DNA of 64,000 bases from Marinilabiliaceae bacterium ANBcel2 (GTDB lineage: Bacteria > Bacteroidota > Bacteroidia > Bacteroidales > Marinilabiliaceae): contig JARULA010000003.1 of the NCBI GenBank assembly GCA_029688995.1, positions 1 to 64,000 of the forward strand, given 5' to 3'. A model generated the notes under the pieces. The model worked only from the letters and a program-made list of their open reading frames with translations, had not been told where the DNA came from and made no database searches. This document shows, piece after piece, positions 26,753-36,277 of the stretch. Numbering within the stretch: position 1 is the stretch's first letter; every line of letters starts with the position of its first letter. Position numbers and translations under genes: made by a program.

Positions 26753-28738
26753 ATGGTGGAAAAATTTGATAAAAAAATCTCTAACCCGGGGAAGTTTAAA
26801 AATGATAATTATCAAAATGATCCTTATCTTTTCTCCCTTATTACAAAACATGAAAATATTCCTACAACTGTTTATGACTCTTCAACAGAGGGGAGTAAGA
26901 GTGTTGCCTGTGAAATTGCCGATCTTATAAAAGAGAAGAATAAAAAAGGAGAGGCTTTTGTTCTTGGTGTAGCCACAGGTTCTGCTCCTAGTGAAGTTTA
27001 TGAAGAGCTTGTAAGACTTCATAAAGAGGAGGAGTTATCTTTCTCAAATGTTGTGGTAATTGGGGTTATGGAGTACTTTCCTATTTCGTTAAATGCTTTA
27101 CAAAGTTTTAATCGTAAAATTAGGGAGAAGTTTTTTAAACATGTTGATCTTAAAGAGGATAACATAATTTATTTGGATGGTACAATACCTCAGGAAGATG
27201 TTTATTCTTACTGTCAAAAAATTGAAAAAAGAATAGCGGAGTTAGGTGGTATTGATCTTCAGGTTTTGGGAATAGGTACAACAGGTCATATTGGTTTAAA
27301 TGAGCCGGGCTCTTCTTCTAATTCGTTGACCCGATTGGTGACTTTAGATGATTTTACACGAACCGAGGCTGCTTCAGACTTCTTTGGAAAAGATAATGTG
27401 CCTCAAAAGGCCCTCACCTTGGGATTAAAAACTATCCTTGGTGCAAAAAAGATTCGTCTTTTAGCCTGGGGAGAAGGCAAGTCATCTATATTAACAAGAA
27501 CTATAGAGGGGAATATTTCTGAAGAGGTTCCGGCATCTTTTCTGCAAGAGCATAATAATGTTGATATTATTCTTGATGTAGCAGCAGCAGCCGAATTAAC
27601 ACGTATAAAAACGCCCTGGCTTGTTGATTCTGTAGTATGGAACGATCGTTTAATTAGAAAGGCTGTTGTTTGGCTCTGTCAAAAGGTTGATAAACCTATT
27701 TTAAAACTTACAGACCGTGATTACAGTGATAATGGGATGTCTGATCTTATTACAGAAAAGGGGGGAGCATACAGTATCAATATTAAAGTTTTTAACGAGC
27801 TGCAGCATACAATAACCGGATGGCCAGGGGGCAAACCAAATGCTGATGATACAAATCGTCCCGAAAGGCGTTCTCCATTTCCCAAAAGAGTACTTATTTT
27901 TAGTCCGCACCCCGATGATGATGTGATTTCAATGGGGGGTACTATGTTGCGCCTTGTAGATCATGGTCATGACGTACATGTTGCATATCAGGTATCAGGA
28001 AGTATAGCTGTAAGTGACGAGGATGTATTAAGATATCTTGATTTTGTAAACGATTTTCAGGGAGATGTTATTGGTAAGGACAACTCTTCAATAACTGAAC
28101 TTGAGAAGAGAGTAAAAGAGTTTTTAGAAACAAAAAGACACGATTCGGTAGATTTGCCTGAAGTACGTCAGATGAAATCTATTATACGTGTTGGAGAGGC
28201 CAAGGCTGCCTGCAGGTATGCAAATGTTAAAGATGAAAATGTCCATTTTTTGCAGATGCCATTTTATGAGACAGGTGAGGTAGAGAAAAAGCCACTTGGT
28301 AAAGAGGATATTGATATTGTTGCAGATCTTATTCGAGAGGTTAAACCTCATCAGATATATGCTGCAGGAGATTTGTCAGATCCACATGGTACTCACCGGG
28401 TTTGTTTGGATTCCATTTTTGCAGCTATTGATAAGCTCAAAAATGAAAAGTTTATGGAGGATTGTTGGGTATGGTTATACAGAGGAGCGTGGCATGAGTG
28501 GGATACTCATCAAATTGAAATGGCAGTTCCTATTAGTCCGGACGAACTAATGCGTAAGCGAACAGCGATATTTAAACATCAGTCACAAAAAGATGGGGCA
28601 ATGTTTATGGGCGGTGATAATAGAGAGTTTTGGCAGCGTGCCGAAGAGCGCAACAGGGGTACTGCTAAGACCTATGATGAGCTTGGAATGGCCGAATATG
28701 AAGCGGTAGAGGCTTTTGTCAGATATGAGTTTTTATAG
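26753..28738 (+). CDS. NagB-like domain fused to PIG-L/LmbE deacetylase domain
   Basis: This 661-residue two-domain protein is often annotated as glucosamine-6-phosphate deaminase in Bacteroidota. Residues about 45-330 are NagB-like, but the catalytic positions are altered. Where NagB has FNMDEY this has GVMEY (Met106 for the general-base Asp). Where NagB has GADGH this has GTTGH (Thr177 for the second Asp, H179 kept). The C-terminal half (about 375-640) is a PIG-L/LmbE N-acetylglucosamine deacetylase-like domain with the zinc motif HPDDD at 386-390 and later GDLSDPHGTHRV. So the deacetylase half looks active while the deaminase half looks like a sensor or binding domain. It is divergent from the intact nagB. 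Confidence 0.88.
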   Translation: MVEKFDKKISNPGKFKNDNYQNDPYLFSLITKHENIPTTVYDSSTEGSKSVACEIADLIKEKNKKGEAFVLGVATGSAPSEVYEELVRLHKEEELSFSNVVVIGVMEYFPISLNALQSFNRKIREKFFKHVDLKEDNIIYLDGTIPQEDVYSYCQKIEKRIAELGGIDLQVLGIGTTGHIGLNEPGSSSNSLTRLVTLDDFTRTEAASDFFGKDNVPQKALTLGLKTILGAKKIRLLAWGEGKSSILTRTIEGNISEEVPASFLQEHNNVDIILDVAAAAELTRIKTPWLVDSVVWNDRLIRKAVVWLCQKVDKPILKLTDRDYSDNGMSDLITEKGGAYSINIKVFNELQHTITGWPGGKPNADDTNRPERRSPFPKRVLIFSPHPDDDVISMGGTMLRLVDHGHDVHVAYQVSGSIAVSDEDVLRYLDFVNDFQGDVIGKDNSSITELEKRVKEFLETKRHDSVDLPEVRQMKSIIRVGEAKAACRYANVKDENVHFLQMPFYETGEVEKKPLGKEDIDIVADLIREVKPHQIYAAGDLSDPHGTHRVCLDSIFAAIDKLKNEKFMEDCWVWLYRGAWHEWDTHQIEMAVPISPDELMRKRTAIFKHQSQKDGAMFMGGDNREFWQRAEERNRGTAKTYDELGMAEYEAVEAFVRYEFL

Positions 28739-28764
28739 AATTTTTTAGTAAAAATTGAATTGAT

Positions 28765-28796
28765 AAAAAGCTGCTCTTTTTTTTGGGCAGCTTTTT
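28765..28796 (+). terminator. Rho-independent terminator after the NagB-like/PIG-L gene
   Basis: AAAAAGCTGC (28765-28774) pairs perfectly with GCAGCTTTTT (28787-28796) around a T-rich 12-nt loop; the 3' arm ends in a T run. Confidence 0.85.
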
Positions 28797-28875
28797 ATTT
28801 TGGGCAGCCTTTTAAAACTATTTATCTTTTGTTTCGTTTAAAATAGTAATTTCTATTAATTAAGGTTATTTTCTG

Positions 28876-31800
28876 ATGAGTTTATATCGACCCGCTTTTT
28901 TTCTTTTCTTTTTGGGAATGCTTTTTTCAGTTACCAATCTCTATTCGGTTGGTGCATTCCCAGATTCGCGACGCATTATTCAGCCTGATGGCAGTGAAAT
29001 AACAATAAAAGTAAACGGAGATGAATGGTTCAATTGGATCTCAACTATTGATGGCTATCGTATTGCACTTAATGATGATGATATATATGAGTATATCACA
29101 CTTTTAAAGTCAGGTGAACCTTCACTTTCGGGTATAGCAGCATCCAATCCCCACGAACGTTCATCAACCGAACTGGATTATCTTAGCGAAATAGAAAAAG
29201 GCTCTCTTGTTAGTCCGCAACAGGTGCAAAATATAAGGAATAGATATAGAGAAGATTTATTGAAAAGTGTATCAGATAATGTTTTTCCTGCCGAGGGAGA
29301 GCAAAACATGTTGGTTATACTTGCTAATTTTAGCGATACCAATTCATCATACTCTCCTGCCGATTTTGATGATTTTATGAATCAAGAGGGTTATGCAGGA
29401 ACAGGTAGTTTTAGAGATTACTACCTTGAGGTTAGTAATGGGGCACTTGATGTTAATTCAGTGGTAACCCAGTGGGTCGATCTCCCCAATAGTAGTGACT
29501 ATTATAGCAGCCGGGATAGATGGGGAGAATTTGCCTATCAGTCGGTGCTTGCTGCCTCCAATGCCGGAGTCGATTTTTCTCAGTTTGATAATAACGGTAA
29601 TGGTATAATAGAAGGTATTGCCATAATTCATACAGGACCCGGACAGGAAGTAACCGGTGATGAATCTCATATCTGGTCGCATTCATGGACTCTTTCGGCA
29701 GCTGGTTATTCAGAATCTATGCGCACTTTTGACGGGGTGAAAGTTGATCGTTATACTGTGCAGCCCGAAACGCATGATGAGCAGGGTAATAAAAACAGTA
29801 TTGGCGTTATTTGTCATGAATTTGGCCATAATTTAGGGCTGCCCGACTATTATGATACTAATGATAACAGTTATCCCGGTACCGGTAATTGGGATCTTAT
29901 GGCACGGGGTACATATAATGGTGAAACTCCCGGATCATTACCGGCACATCACAATCCATATTCAAAAATGGAGCTTGGCTGGATTCCCCAGCCCCAGGTT
30001 ATTTCTACTGCCGGAGAACTTGTTTTGGAACCTGTAATAGAGTCACAAAAGGTATTTTTAGTTGAGAGTCCCTACTCACAGGAATATCTGTTACTTGAGA
30101 ACCGCAGACAAATAGGATTTGACTCATTTATACCGGGCGAGGGACTATTAATCTATCATGTCGATGAAGAGCGAATCGACAACAGGCGCTCCTCTAATAA
30201 TATTAATACCGAAGAGCATCAGGGATTAATGGTTATTTCTGCATCAGGTGTGGTTAATTCTGCTACCGCTCCATTTCCGGGATCCTTTAATAAGACAGAA
30301 TTTACCGATGATAGTGATCCTGCTGCTATTACATGGTCGGGCGAACCTTTTGATAGAAGTATTACATCCATTAGGGAATTGGATAATAATATCATTTTTG
30401 ATTATATGGCTGTGCAAAGCGGAGCACCATTAAGCTTTATGCTTAAATCCTCCTCACCAAATAGTGTTGAAGTGGAATGGAGCTTATCTGCCAATTTAGA
30501 TCCTGTGCTTCTTGCATGGAGTGAAGATGGAGTTTTTGGTGAGCCTGAAGATGGAGTTGATTATAGTAATGGTGATATTCTACCTTCAGGAGGAGAGGTT
30601 CTTTATTATGGTGATGCTGAAGAGTTTATTCATTTAGATTTGGAACCCGGAACAATATTTCATTATAAAATATGGAGTGATTTAGGTGATACATGGTCTC
30701 CTGCTCTTGAGAAGAGTGTTCAAACGATGATTGAACCTGTAGATCAGTTTCCATGGAACGACTCTTTTGAAGATGGATTAACTAATTGGAGTCAGCATCA
30801 GGTAAGTGGTGTTTTTAGTTGGGAGCAGCAGACTATCGGAACAAGTAGTAATCCTTCATCGGCCTATGATGGTGATTTTTTTGCTTACTTTTTTGTTGAT
30901 GATTACAACCCAGGAGTAACCAGATTAACCTCTCCACTTATGAACTTTGATGATAAGAAGAACTATCTACTTGAGTTTCGTCATTTTCAGCGTGAATGGG
31001 ATGGTGATCAGGATTTTTTAAGAGTTTTATACAGGGGTGAAGAGGATGAAGAGTGGATAGAGCTGGCTTGCTATAACTCTAATGAGTACGAGTGGATAGA
31101 GCGGCGTTTGCTGCTGCCTAATGAGGGTGCAGGATATATTGCATTTGAAGGAACCGGGAAATATGGATATGGGATTGCAGTAGATGATGTAACGGTTAAA
31201 TCAACTTTGCAAAAGCCTTACAACGGGGAAGGAGAAGTTTACAATATCTCTCTTGATAATCGAAGTGAAGATTTAATGGCTCTTTCATGGGATAAAAGTA
31301 ATGATGTTTCGTTACTGGTTGTAGTAAGAGAGGGCAATAAAGTAGTTGATTTGCCTGAGCTTGAATATGCCTATGAAGGCAACTCTGTTTTTGGTGAGGG
31401 AGAAGATATTGGATCACACTCTTATGTGGTCTCCTCAGGTGATAATAGTAATGTTACCGTTACAGGTCTGGATCATTCAACCAGATACTATTTTGCTTTT
31501 TTTGTTTACGATAGTGAGGCCAGCTATAGTTATCACCCATTGCAAACCTCCTATTTTACCGAAACAGTAGATGTTAATCTTACCTATGTTGTTACAGATA
31601 GTGATGGTAAAGATCTGCAGGGAGCATATCTTAATGTTGAAGGAGAGAGTACGGTAACCGATAGTAATGGTAATGCCTATTGGGTGCAGGGGTATTCCGA
31701 AGAGTTTTACTCTGCCGTGGTTAAAAAGCAGGGATTTTATACTCGTGCTATTCGCTATATCCCAGATAAGAGTAAAACTATCGAGATAGAATTAAGCAGT

Positions 31801-33252
31801 TTGGATAAAGTTAAACCATCCAATTTTACTGCACATTTTTCTGACAATCTAGAGGCTCAGTTATCATGGGATCCTGTTATTAATGAGGATTTTAGCAATT
31901 ATGAACCCTTTTCTCTCTCTCTTCCCGGTTGGATTATGAAGGATTATGATGAGAGTCCTACTTGGGCATTACAGGATCTTTCATTTCCAAATGAAGGATA
32001 TGTAGGAGCATTTATTTTATTTGACCCCCATTATAGTACTCTTTTGCAGTCAGACTTTGACATGACAGCGCGTTATGGTGAAAATCTTCTTGCCTCTTTT
32101 GCTTCTCGTGAGAGACCTAATGACGATTGGTTGATTTCTCCTCGTTTTACAGTTGATGAGAAGAGTGTTTTATCTATCGATGCACGTACACTATCTCCTT
32201 TATATAGTGCTGAAAAAATTCGTGTATTAATATCGCCCGAAGGTGGTAGTGATAAAGATAGCTTTGAAATGCTTCATGAAGAGATAATAGAGGTTCCAAC
32301 TGAATGGACTCGCTACCGGTTTTCTCTCGATCAATATAGAGATCAGCAGGTTAGAATAGCTGTTAATTGTGTTACAGACGATGGAATGGCACTTTTTATT
32401 GATAAAATAAAAGTTGCTTCCGATAGTGATATAGATGAATCAATTGTCTCCGTGGCAAGTGAAAGTGGTGATTTTGATAATCAAACTTCATCTTATAAAA
32501 GTGGGATTAAGAGGGCTGCTTACGAAAAACAAAAAGTAGTGACTGAAAAGGGTCGAGACTACCTGGGGGGAATTGATTATCGTATATGGATTAATGATGA
32601 GCCCGTTGGTGAGGTTTCGGGGTTTAGCTCAGTTGATGCTACTGTAGAAGCTTTTGAGTGCTGTGATAATATTTTTTCAGTTTCTACTATCTATAATCAG
32701 TATGACTCAGAATCCAACAGGGTTGACTTTTTAATTGATTATTTATGCTCTCCTTTGGTTGTTGAAGTTGTAGATATGGATGGGCATGGTGTAGCAGGTG
32801 CTTTAGTGGTTATATCAGATCAAGAGAGTTTGATAACAGATAGTGAGGGAGTAGCTCTTTTTGAAGATTATAAGCTTTCTGCCACCGGAACTATTGAAAT
32901 CTCTTTTGATGATCTTGAACCTATATATGTTGATTATGATTTGAGTGTTGATAATTACGTTAATGTTGAACTTACCAACTATTCAACCTATACAGATAAT
33001 AATTTAGCAGATGATATTAATAAATTATATCGTCAAGAGGGTACAAATATATTTATTGCAGAAGTAGTACCTTTTGGAGATGTCACTGTTGAAACTTATG
33101 ATGTTACAGGTCGCGTAGCTATGTTAACTGATTTTAACTACTCTGGCGGTCAGTTTGAAATTGATATGTCACATCTTAATTCCGGTATTTATGTAGTAGT
33201 TATTAAAGCTAATGGTGAGATAGTTTTGCGTGAAACTGTTATTTTGTTTTGA
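28876..33252 (+). CDS. Secreted M6-family metalloprotease with T9SS C-terminal sorting domain
   Basis: A 1458-residue extracellular protease. A signal peptide (about residues 1-27, FFLFFLGMLFSVTNLYSVGA) is followed by a propeptide and an M6 (immune inhibitor A-like) peptidase domain. Its zinc motif is HEFGHNLGLPDYYD, with His314, Glu315 and His318. Downstream lie two choice-of-anchor J/MAM-like beta domains (about 625-775 and 1000-1175, each starting with a DSFEDGLTNW- or EDFSNY-like segment) separated by a fibronectin III-like region and a Cna-B-like repeat, plus another Cna-B-like repeat near 1290. The last 75 residues (VETYDVTGRVAM through GIYVVVIKANGEIVLRE) form a type IX secretion sorting domain. 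It probably digests host or environmental protein; the T9SS machinery is not in the window. Confidence 0.9.
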   Translation: MSLYRPAFFLFFLGMLFSVTNLYSVGAFPDSRRIIQPDGSEITIKVNGDEWFNWISTIDGYRIALNDDDIYEYITLLKSGEPSLSGIAASNPHERSSTELDYLSEIEKGSLVSPQQVQNIRNRYREDLLKSVSDNVFPAEGEQNMLVILANFSDTNSSYSPADFDDFMNQEGYAGTGSFRDYYLEVSNGALDVNSVVTQWVDLPNSSDYYSSRDRWGEFAYQSVLAASNAGVDFSQFDNNGNGIIEGIAIIHTGPGQEVTGDESHIWSHSWTLSAAGYSESMRTFDGVKVDRYTVQPETHDEQGNKNSIGVICHEFGHNLGLPDYYDTNDNSYPGTGNWDLMARGTYNGETPGSLPAHHNPYSKMELGWIPQPQVISTAGELVLEPVIESQKVFLVESPYSQEYLLLENRRQIGFDSFIPGEGLLIYHVDEERIDNRRSSNNINTEEHQGLMVISASGVVNSATAPFPGSFNKTEFTDDSDPAAITWSGEPFDRSITSIRELDNNIIFDYMAVQSGAPLSFMLKSSSPNSVEVEWSLSANLDPVLLAWSEDGVFGEPEDGVDYSNGDILPSGGEVLYYGDAEEFIHLDLEPGTIFHYKIWSDLGDTWSPALEKSVQTMIEPVDQFPWNDSFEDGLTNWSQHQVSGVFSWEQQTIGTSSNPSSAYDGDFFAYFFVDDYNPGVTRLTSPLMNFDDKKNYLLEFRHFQREWDGDQDFLRVLYRGEEDEEWIELACYNSNEYEWIERRLLLPNEGAGYIAFEGTGKYGYGIAVDDVTVKSTLQKPYNGEGEVYNISLDNRSEDLMALSWDKSNDVSLLVVVREGNKVVDLPELEYAYEGNSVFGEGEDIGSHSYVVSSGDNSNVTVTGLDHSTRYYFAFFVYDSEASYSYHPLQTSYFTETVDVNLTYVVTDSDGKDLQGAYLNVEGESTVTDSNGNAYWVQGYSEEFYSAVVKKQGFYTRAIRYIPDKSKTIEIELSSLDKVKPSNFTAHFSDNLEAQLSWDPVINEDFSNYEPFSLSLPGWIMKDYDESPTWALQDLSFPNEGYVGAFILFDPHYSTLLQSDFDMTARYGENLLASFASRERPNDDWLISPRFTVDEKSVLSIDARTLSPLYSAEKIRVLISPEGGSDKDSFEMLHEEIIEVPTEWTRYRFSLDQYRDQQVRIAVNCVTDDGMALFIDKIKVASDSDIDESIVSVASESGDFDNQTSSYKSGIKRAAYEKQKVVTEKGRDYLGGIDYRIWINDEPVGEVSGFSSVDATVEAFECCDNIFSVSTIYNQYDSESNRVDFLIDYLCSPLVVEVVDMDGHGVAGALVVISDQESLITDSEGVALFEDYKLSATGTIEISFDDLEPIYVDYDLSVDNYVNVELTNYSTYTDNNLADDINKLYRQEGTNIFIAEVVPFGDVTVETYDVTGRVAMLTDFNYSGGQFEIDMSHLNSGIYVVVIKANGEIVLRETVILF

Positions 33253-33273
33253 ATTGATATATAATTAACTTTG
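33244..33273 (+). promoter_or_regulatory. Promoter of the haem operon
   Basis: TTG (33244-33246)-N19-TAACTTTG (33266-33273) is a full Bacteroidota-type promoter. The -33 element lies inside the last codons of the protease gene. The transcript would start near 33280. Its leader can form TCCTGCA (33284-33290) paired with TGCAGGA (33307-33313). Confidence 0.7.
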
Positions 33274-33337
33274 CGGCTCGGTTTCCTGCATTAAAATTGT
33301 TACACCTGCAGGAGTGTTTTACTATCATTATAATATT

Positions 33338-34600
33338 ATGATCGGAGTAGTTGGACTAAGTCATAAGTCAGCCCCTGTAGAGGTTCGTGAAAAGTTTGCT
33401 TTTGACAGAGAAGATGTTTTGTCTGTCTCAAAAAGGGTGCTTTTAAGTGAATATATAAATGAGGTATTTATATTATCAACATGTAATCGTACCGAGATAT
33501 ATTTTAAGAGTGAGGGTATTTGTACTGCCGGAGTTTTTAAAACCATTGTAAGTTCACTCCCTCATTATAAACTATATGGTGAAGAGGTTAATGATAGTTT
33601 TTACCGTTACTTTAACAAAGAGGCAGTACGTCATTTATTTAGAGTGGTGTGCGGATTGGAAGCTATGGTTGTTGGTGAGTATCAGATAGTAGCTCAGTTA
33701 AAGGAGGCTTGTTATATTGCCCAGTCGGCAGGCACTGTTTCAACTGTTTTAGAAAGATTATATGGTAAAGCTCTTGAGACGGGAAAGCTGGTTCGCTCTA
33801 CTACTGATATTAGCAAGGGTGTCTTTTCGGTAAGCTCTGCGGCGGTGGCAAAATGTTGTCAGGTTTTTGATAATATTGTGAATCGTAAAATTTTATTAAT
33901 AGGGGCGGGCGACACTGGTGAACTGGTAATAAAGAATCTTCATAAAAAAGGGTGTCAAAATATTTTTATAACTAACCGTACAGCTGGTAAAGCTGATGAG
34001 TTATCTAAAAAATATAACGGTACGGCTGTTGCTTTTGAAAGCTATCTGGATGAGTTGTCCGATTCTGAAATTGTTGTAACCTCTGTTACATCCAAAGAGC
34101 CTGTGTTAGACTATCACAATGTAAAATCCTCTTTAAATGGTCTTTCTAAAATATTGATGATTGATTTGGGCGTACCACGAAATATCAATCCCGATATTAC
34201 AAATATTGAGTCAGTTAATCTATTTAATATTGACGACCTCAATGGTATTGTTGATAATAACCGGGAGAAAAAGCTAAGTTGCTTTGCCGAGTCAGAAAAG
34301 ATTATTGAAGAGAAGGTTTCTGAATTTACTGATTGGTTATATATGCGCAACCTTTCACCTGCTATTGATAATATTATTAATGCTATCGATAAGGTTGCCG
34401 TAAATGAACTTCTGCATTATAAAAATCCTGTAAAGAGCTCTAACAAGGAGCCTGATGCAGTGGTTGAGTATAGCGAAATCTTCTCTAAGAAAATAAAAAA
34501 TGAACTTATCAAAAATTTAAAGAGTGTTACCGATAATGGCAGAAAATCGGACTATATTCAAGTGATAAATAATCTGTTTTCGAAAATTAATGAGACGTAA
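33338..34600 (+). CDS. hemA: Glutamyl-tRNA reductase
   Basis: First step of the C5 pathway to 5-aminolevulinate: NADPH reduction of glutamyl-tRNA to glutamate-1-semialdehyde. The start was set at ATG 33338 (420 residues), because the family begins MIGVVGLSHKSAPVEVRE; an in-frame GTG lies eight codons earlier. The catalytic Cys49 is in LSTCNRTEIYF, with GLEAMVVGEYQI following. The NADPH-binding Rossmann domain (KILLIGAGDTGELVIKNL) starts near residue 182, and the C-terminal helical dimerisation domain completes it. It is the first gene of an operon with hemC-hemD-hemB-hemL-hemE; hemC starts inside its last codons. Confidence 0.95.
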   Translation: MIGVVGLSHKSAPVEVREKFAFDREDVLSVSKRVLLSEYINEVFILSTCNRTEIYFKSEGICTAGVFKTIVSSLPHYKLYGEEVNDSFYRYFNKEAVRHLFRVVCGLEAMVVGEYQIVAQLKEACYIAQSAGTVSTVLERLYGKALETGKLVRSTTDISKGVFSVSSAAVAKCCQVFDNIVNRKILLIGAGDTGELVIKNLHKKGCQNIFITNRTAGKADELSKKYNGTAVAFESYLDELSDSEIVVTSVTSKEPVLDYHNVKSSLNGLSKILMIDLGVPRNINPDITNIESVNLFNIDDLNGIVDNNREKKLSCFAESEKIIEEKVSEFTDWLYMRNLSPAIDNIINAIDKVAVNELLHYKNPVKSSNKEPDAVVEYSEIFSKKIKNELIKNLKSVTDNGRKSDYIQVINNLFSKINET

Positions 34601-35516
34601 AAAAATAGTAACAGGAACCCGTGGAAGCCGATTGGCATTGTGGCAGGCAAATGAGATCTCACGCTCTTTAAAAAGTGCACATCCTTCATTAGATGTTGAG
34701 ATAGAAGTGATAAAAACCCGTGGTGATAAAATATTGGATGTTGCGCTCTCAAAAATTGGAGATAAGGGATTGTTTACCAAAGAGATTGAAAGTGCCCTAT
34801 TAGATGGTTCAATAGATATTGCTGTTCACAGTTTAAAAGATTTACCCACCGAGTTGCCTGATGGCCTTGCTATAGGTGCTGTTTTGCCGAGAGGAGAAGT
34901 TAGGGATGTTTTGTTAACTTCTGATGGCTCTATGAGAGATGATTTTTTTGATAATTGTGTAATAGCAACTTCCAGTCTGCGTCGCCGGTCTCAAATTTTA
35001 AACTTTAAGGAACATATTAAGGTTATAGATATAAGAGGCAATGTAGATTCCCGCATAAAAAAGATGGAGAGTGGTTATTGTGATGCACTTTTAATGGCCG
35101 GAGCTGGTATAGAGAGGTTAGGATACCACTCAAAAATTGCCGCCTATATGGACCCTATGATTGTAACACCTGCTGTTAGTCAGGGAGCAGTTGCTGTTGA
35201 AATTCGCGAAGATGATGAGGAGATTATAGAGATACTTGATAGTGTAAATGATTTTGCAACATGGCAACAGGTGATGGCCGAAAGAGCCTTTTTAAGAACT
35301 ATGGAGGGTGGTTGTCAAATTCCTGTAGCTTGTTATTCAAAGGTTAAAAATGATAGTATTACACTATATGGGATGGTTGCTTCTTTAGATGGCACAAATG
35401 TTTTACGTGACAGTGAAATTGCTTGTGGTGAGAATGTTGCTGAAAAAGCTGTTGAGCTGGCTTTTAGAATGTTGGATAATGGAGGCAGGGAGATTTTAGA
35501 AGATATTAGGGTTTAA
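34590..35516 (+). CDS. hemC: Hydroxymethylbilane synthase (porphobilinogen deaminase)
   Basis: The enzyme joins four porphobilinogen units into hydroxymethylbilane. The 308-residue protein shows TGTRGSRLALWQANE, the LKDLPTELPDGL segment, SSLRRRSQIL (substrate-binding Arg cluster), DIRGNVDSRIKKME, and the Cys that carries the dipyrromethane cofactor in MEGGCQIPVAC. Its start overlaps the hemA end by 11 bp, a sign of translational coupling; hemD follows after 16 bp. Confidence 0.96.
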   Translation: MRRKKIVTGTRGSRLALWQANEISRSLKSAHPSLDVEIEVIKTRGDKILDVALSKIGDKGLFTKEIESALLDGSIDIAVHSLKDLPTELPDGLAIGAVLPRGEVRDVLLTSDGSMRDDFFDNCVIATSSLRRRSQILNFKEHIKVIDIRGNVDSRIKKMESGYCDALLMAGAGIERLGYHSKIAAYMDPMIVTPAVSQGAVAVEIREDDEEIIEILDSVNDFATWQQVMAERAFLRTMEGGCQIPVACYSKVKNDSITLYGMVASLDGTNVLRDSEIACGENVAEKAVELAFRMLDNGGREILEDIRV

Positions 35517-35532
35517 AATTAACAAATTGTGA

Positions 35533-36258
35533 ATGAGTTATACCAAAAAATCGACAGTTATAACTTTATATCCTCCCCGGGATAATGATGAATTTGTAAG
35601 CCATATAAATTCTTATGATGCTAAAGTTATATCAATGCCTTTGATCGAGATAGTTTCTCTTGACTTTTCACCTTTGTATAATCTTCAATATTATAACTGG
35701 ATAGTTTTTACCAGTCGAAATGGAATCAACTCTTTTTTTAAAAGATATAATAGTTTAAGTGAGAATAGAGTTGCTGTTATTGGTGAAAAAAGTGCATGTT
35801 ATTTGCGCCGGTATGGGGTAGAAGCTGACTTTGTGGGTAGTGGCAGCTCGGGCATCGACTTTGCCGGCGAGCTGTTGCCTAAACTCAATTCAAAGGATAA
35901 TGTTTTACTTGCTCAGGGTCGATTGGCCGGTGAATCTCTTTTGAAAAAGCTATCTTATTATGTAAAGGTAGAGCGTGTAGATGTATATGATACATTAATG
36001 CCTCAAAATGTTGATATTGGAGCTCTTAATTTGATTAGAGAGAATCGTTATGACATCATTGTAGTTACAAGTCCGTCCTCTCTCTATAATCTCACTAAAC
36101 TTCTTGATGGTTTTGTAAATAAGCTGCGAGTTATAACAATTGGGAAAATATCGACGGCTGCAGCATTGTATTGTGGTATAGAGCCATTGGCTGAAGCTCC
36201 TTCTCAGAGTTACTGTTCGTTGGCACAGACTGTTATTGATTGTTTAAATAGACGTTAA
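35533..36258 (+). CDS. hemD: Uroporphyrinogen-III synthase
   Basis: The enzyme closes hydroxymethylbilane to uroporphyrinogen III with inversion of ring D. HemD is poorly conserved, but this 241-residue protein fits by fold cues and position. YNWIVFTSRNGINSFFKR and VAVIGEKSACYLRRYG belong to the first domain, with DVYDTLMP as the hinge and IIVVTSPSSLYNL plus RVITIGKISTAAALYCGIEP in the second. These VFTSxNG and TIGxxTA-type motifs are characteristic of the family. Sitting between hemC and hemB supports the call. Confidence 0.88.
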   Translation: MSYTKKSTVITLYPPRDNDEFVSHINSYDAKVISMPLIEIVSLDFSPLYNLQYYNWIVFTSRNGINSFFKRYNSLSENRVAVIGEKSACYLRRYGVEADFVGSGSSGIDFAGELLPKLNSKDNVLLAQGRLAGESLLKKLSYYVKVERVDVYDTLMPQNVDIGALNLIRENRYDIIVVTSPSSLYNLTKLLDGFVNKLRVITIGKISTAAALYCGIEPLAEAPSQSYCSLAQTVIDCLNRR

Positions 36259-36277
36259 CTCATTAAAATATCTATAT

